A stretch of 7,688 bases of DNA from VBDM01 sp035637655. GTDB taxonomy: Bacteria > Pseudomonadota > Gammaproteobacteria > Burkholderiales > SG8-39. This document shows, piece by piece, positions 5,824 to 7,688 of this stretch. Within the stretch, counting starts at the first letter, position 1. The number at the start of each line of letters is the position of its first letter. The notes under the pieces were generated by a model that was not told the DNA's origin, searched no databases, and worked only from the letters and a program-made list of their open reading frames with translations. The stretch lies in NCBI GenBank assembly GCA_035637655.1, contig DASPWT010000132.1:1-7688 (forward strand), read 5' to 3'. The position numbers and the translations under genes were made by a program.

Positions 5824-7140
5824 CTATTTGTTCAGCTCCTGCAGGCGCAGCCGCGCGTGGGCGGGGTTGAAGCTCGCCGCGCGCCTGTCGGTCAGAGCAA
5901 GCGCTCGCTGGTAGAACTCAAGCGCAAGTTTTCCCTGGTGCAGTTGATCGAGGCTGACGGCGAGATTGAAGGCGTAGTCGGCATTCTCCGGATCGACCGA
6001 GTGGGCTTTGAAATACGCCGCCTGGGCTTCGGCCCAGCGCGACTGCTGCGCATACTGGTTGCCGAGCGAGAAATGCAGAAGCGCGGCCTCCGGCTGGCTT
6101 GCGATGAGGCTTTTCAAGCGGCTCTCCGCAGCCAACGGGTCGAGCTGGCCGCGCAGCGAGATGAGGCTCGCCACTGCGTGGCTGTCGCGCGGATCGATTT
6201 CGAGCAGCTTGAGGTAGCGCGATTCGGCCGAGTTGAGCTCACCGCTGCGCACGTCGATGGCCGCGAGGCCGAGCAGCGCGTCGCGGCTGGTCGGGTCACG
6301 CGCGAGCGCCCGCTGGTAGCGGTCGCGGGCGACGACGAGGTCGTTCCTCTGGAATGCCTGATAGGCCTGTTCGATCAGCGGATCGACGGCGAGCGTGGAG
6401 GCATTGATCGCGATCGACGCGAGCGCATCGCCTGCCCGCGGCGAGACGGATCCGGTCGCCTCGGAAGGTGGCCGGATCGAGGACGGCCCGGGGGCCACTG
6501 CCGATCTGGAACGCGGCGGACGCACCGGCTGTATCGGAGGGATTCCCGGAACTGTAGTGCGCGCTGGCGCAGGGGCCTGCGGCGCTTGCGCGGGCGGAGC
6601 GGGCGCTGCGGCGGGTTCGGAAGGCGCTGCCGCGGAGGCGGACGCAGTTGCGGACTGAGCGGGCGTCGCGACCGGGCGGGCCTGCATTTCCGCCGGGGGG
6701 ATACTGTACCTCGGCCGCATTTGCCACCATACATAGCCTGCGTAGCCCAATCCGACCAGTGCGAGCGCGCCCAGAGTGAGATAGAACGGCCGACGCGGGT
6801 TGTAGTCCATCTCCTTCACCTGAAAAAGCTGTTGGGCTTGGGCGCGCTCAGCAGTACGCGCGAATTCGTTCGTCGAAAGGATCGGCTGCGCCGCAGACCC
6901 GAATGTCTCCTCCCCCTGCAGCGACAATTCGGGCCGTGCCGCTGCCGTCTCCGCAGCCTTCGATTCCGAGGAGGGCAAATCGTCGGTGAGAATCTCCAGC
7001 GACTGAGCAATATCGGGCAGTTTCTCGCGGGTGATCACCCGCCGGGTGGCCGGCTCGGACTCAGGCTCCGGGGGCGCTTCCGCCCTGGCGACCTGCTTGG
7101 CGAGCTCGGCTTTTTTCAGCGCTTCGAGGAGCAGGCTCAT
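5824..7140 (-). CDS. mshN: MshN-like membrane-anchored TPR protein of pilus assembly
   Basis: 438 residues. The N-terminus MSLLLEALKKAELAK is the motif that opens MshN/GspB-type accessory proteins. A predicted cytoplasmic region of about 115 residues is followed by one membrane segment at about 118-139 (YLTLGALALVGLGYAGYVWW), then an Ala/Pro-rich linker (about 150-225), then a C-terminal run of tetratricopeptide-like repeats at about 256-283, 286-319, 320-351, 352-386 and 387-420. The topology predicts periplasmic TPRs. Proteins of this kind are thought to help secretin or pilus assembly; the precise job is unknown. The gene starts on an ATGA overlap with the secretin gene and ends 8 bases before the ATPase gene. 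In Vibrio-type MSHA operons an ExeA-like ATPase gene (mshM) sits between mshL and mshN; it is not here. The TPR/anchor architecture is certain; the MshN name is supported by the N-terminal motif and the neighbours. Confidence 0.85.
   Translation of the reverse strand: MSLLLEALKKAELAKQVARAEAPPEPESEPATRRVITREKLPDIAQSLEILTDDLPSSESKAAETAAARPELSLQGEETFGSAAQPILSTNEFARTAERAQAQQLFQVKEMDYNPRRPFYLTLGALALVGLGYAGYVWWQMRPRYSIPPAEMQARPVATPAQSATASASAAAPSEPAAAPAPPAQAPQAPAPARTTVPGIPPIQPVRPPRSRSAVAPGPSSIRPPSEATGSVSPRAGDALASIAINASTLAVDPLIEQAYQAFQRNDLVVARDRYQRALARDPTSRDALLGLAAIDVRSGELNSAESRYLKLLEIDPRDSHAVASLISLRGQLDPLAAESRLKSLIASQPEAALLHFSLGNQYAQQSRWAEAQAAYFKAHSVDPENADYAFNLAVSLDQLHQGKLALEFYQRALALTDRRAASFNPAHARLRLQELNK
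6466..6693 (-). repeat. Ala/Pro-rich low-complexity linker coding region in mshN
   Basis: Codons for about residues 150-225 of the TPR protein are dominated by Ala, Pro, Ser and Gln (for example AAPAPPAQAPQAPAPA). The stretch is a flexible periplasmic spacer between the membrane anchor and the TPR domain. Such GC-rich near-repeats often vary in length between strains. Confidence 0.7.
7137..7140 (-). other. ATGA stop/start overlap (mshL/mshN)
   Basis: The TGA of the secretin gene (7139-7137) shares bases with the ATG of the TPR gene (7140-7138). The bases just before this ATG on the minus strand contain no convincing Shine-Dalgarno sequence. Translation of the TPR gene probably depends on ribosomes finishing the secretin gene; this is inferred. 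Confidence 0.8.
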
Positions 7141-7688
7141 CTCGAGAACTCGGGCAACCCCGCCTTTCCGGGGTTGGGTCGCGAAATAAAGTTTTCCCCT
7201 GGAAGCATCTCGCGGAAAGCGCGGAAGTCGCCGTCGATGCTCGGATCCTTTACCACCACCGGGCGGAGAAATACAACGAGCTCGGTCTTGGTGTTGTTGC
7301 GGTTGCGCGAGCTGAAGAGCGCGCCGATGAACGGAATGGAGTTGATGATCGGAATCGTATCCTCGACGTCATTGACCGAGTCCTCGATTAATCCACCCAG
7401 CACGGCGATCTGCCCGCTGTTGACCTTGATCAGCGACTCCATCTCCCGCATGCGCAGCTGGGGCACTTGGTTGGGTATGGTAAGCGTCGGATTGGGATCG
7501 TTCACGAACCGGATCAGTCGCGTGGTGGAGGGCTTTACATTGAGCAGAATCGTGTCGTTGTCGCTGATCTGCGGGGTCACGTTCATCACGAATCCGACCG
7601 GTACTGTGACCGCAGTGGTGTTGACTGTGTTCAAGGTTCCTCCGATTACCCCTCCTAACACTTGTGTGCTCGACTGAACGTTGAAATA
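7137..7688 (-). CDS. mshL: MshL-like outer-membrane secretin, C-terminal part (5' end outside window)
   Basis: The frame is open from the right edge to a TGA at 7139-7137, giving 183 residues of C-terminal secretin barrel. Visible marks are a start near the gate region (YFNVQSST), then VPVGFVMNVTPQISDNDTILL (split here: VPVGFVMNVTP at about residues 29-39, followed by QISDNDTILL), then VNSGQIAVLGGLI at about 89-101 and the secretin signature with IPIINSIPFIGALF at about 112-125, ending in TKTELVVFLRPVVV. Secretins form the multimeric outer-membrane channel through which the pilus passes. The last 35 or so residues after the final strand are a short tail without a recognisable domain. The missing N-terminal part should carry the signal peptide and periplasmic N-domains. 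The MshN-type gene that follows and the MshEN-bearing ATPase point to the MSHA branch rather than PilQ or GspD. The stop overlaps the next start by 4 bases (ATGA). Family assignment is strong; the exact MshL name rests on context. Confidence 0.93.
   Translation of the reverse strand, partial: YFNVQSSTQVLGGVIGGTLNTVNTTAVTVPVGFVMNVTPQISDNDTILLNVKPSTTRLIRFVNDPNPTLTIPNQVPQLRMREMESLIKVNSGQIAVLGGLIEDSVNDVEDTIPIINSIPFIGALFSSRNRNNTKTELVVFLRPVVVKDPSIDGDFRAFREMLPGENFISRPNPGKAGLPEFSR
7155..7176 (-). promoter_or_regulatory. GC-rich hairpin just upstream of the mshN start
   Basis: Perfect 8-bp inverted repeat, CAACCCCG at 7155-7162 pairing with CGGGGTTG at 7169-7176, with a 6-base loop that reads GAAAGG on the transcribed strand. 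It lies inside the last codons of the secretin gene and ends 14 bases before the next ATG. There is no T-run after it, so it is unlikely to be a terminator. It could affect translation coupling or RNA processing at the mshL/mshN junction, or be chance in a GC-rich codon run. Confidence 0.4.

Noticed and set aside
4052..5914. 620-residue plus-strand open frame across mshE
   Set aside because: It is antisense to an ATPase gene with all its motifs intact. The product is Arg/Asp/Glu/His-rich without any domain, as expected from high-GC codon shadow.
6466..6693. Tandem-repeat or foreign insertion in mshN
   Set aside because: The skewed composition is explained by an in-frame Ala/Pro-rich linker; no exact repeat unit or target duplication is seen.
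5857..7677. 606-residue plus-strand open frame across mshN and mshL
   Set aside because: Antisense to two clear genes; its Arg/Gly-rich stretch is the reverse of the Ala/Pro linker codons.

Overview
This window is a solid block of seven minus-strand genes. Read in transcription order (right to left) they are: a secretin cut by the right edge, a membrane-anchored TPR protein, a GspE/PilB-type assembly ATPase, a GspF/PilC-type inner-membrane platform protein, an MshI-like (PilM/PilN-type) alignment protein, an MshJ/PilO-like protein, a small exported protein in the MshK position, and the first 59 codons of a prepilin-like gene cut by the left edge. Together they form the core of an MSHA-type (type IVa-like) pilus assembly system. 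The high GC content, the MshL/MshN/MshE/MshG sequence types, and the style of the MshI/J/K-like proteins suggest a betaproteobacterium (Burkholderiales or Nitrosomonadales-like). That placement is inference from memory of such clusters, not from a search.

Layout: secretin C-terminus (7137-7688), TPR protein (5824-7140), ATPase (4088-5815), platform (2853-4058), MshI-like (1276-2847), MshJ-like (665-1279), MshK-like (204-623), prepilin-like (1-177). Junctions are very tight: two 4-bp ATGA overlaps (mshL/mshN and mshI/mshJ) and gaps of 8, 29, 5, 41 and 26 bases. There is no gene-free stretch above 300 bases. I see no internal promoter, terminator, RNA gene, insertion sequence, CRISPR or tRNA. 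The whole window looks like the interior of one long operon whose promoter lies beyond the right edge.

How the parts fit: the cytoplasmic ATPase (two-motif MshEN domain, Walker A/B, zinc-type tetracysteine) would drive the platform protein. The MshI-, MshJ- and MshK-like proteins would form the inner-membrane/periplasmic alignment complex linking the platform to the outer-membrane secretin. The TPR protein is predicted to have a cytoplasmic N-terminus and periplasmic TPRs and probably helps secretin or pilus assembly. The prepilin-like gene at the left edge probably opens the pilin/minor-pilin part of the operon.

The system as a whole is a known type. Points worth a second look are the order of modules compared with Vibrio/Shewanella MSHA (no mshM between mshL and mshN; the I-J-K block after mshG), the substituted arginine positions in the MshEN c-di-GMP motifs, the MshI-like protein with both PilM-like and PilN-like halves and no visible nucleotide-binding motif, the prepilin lacking Glu5, and a GC-rich hairpin just before the mshN start.
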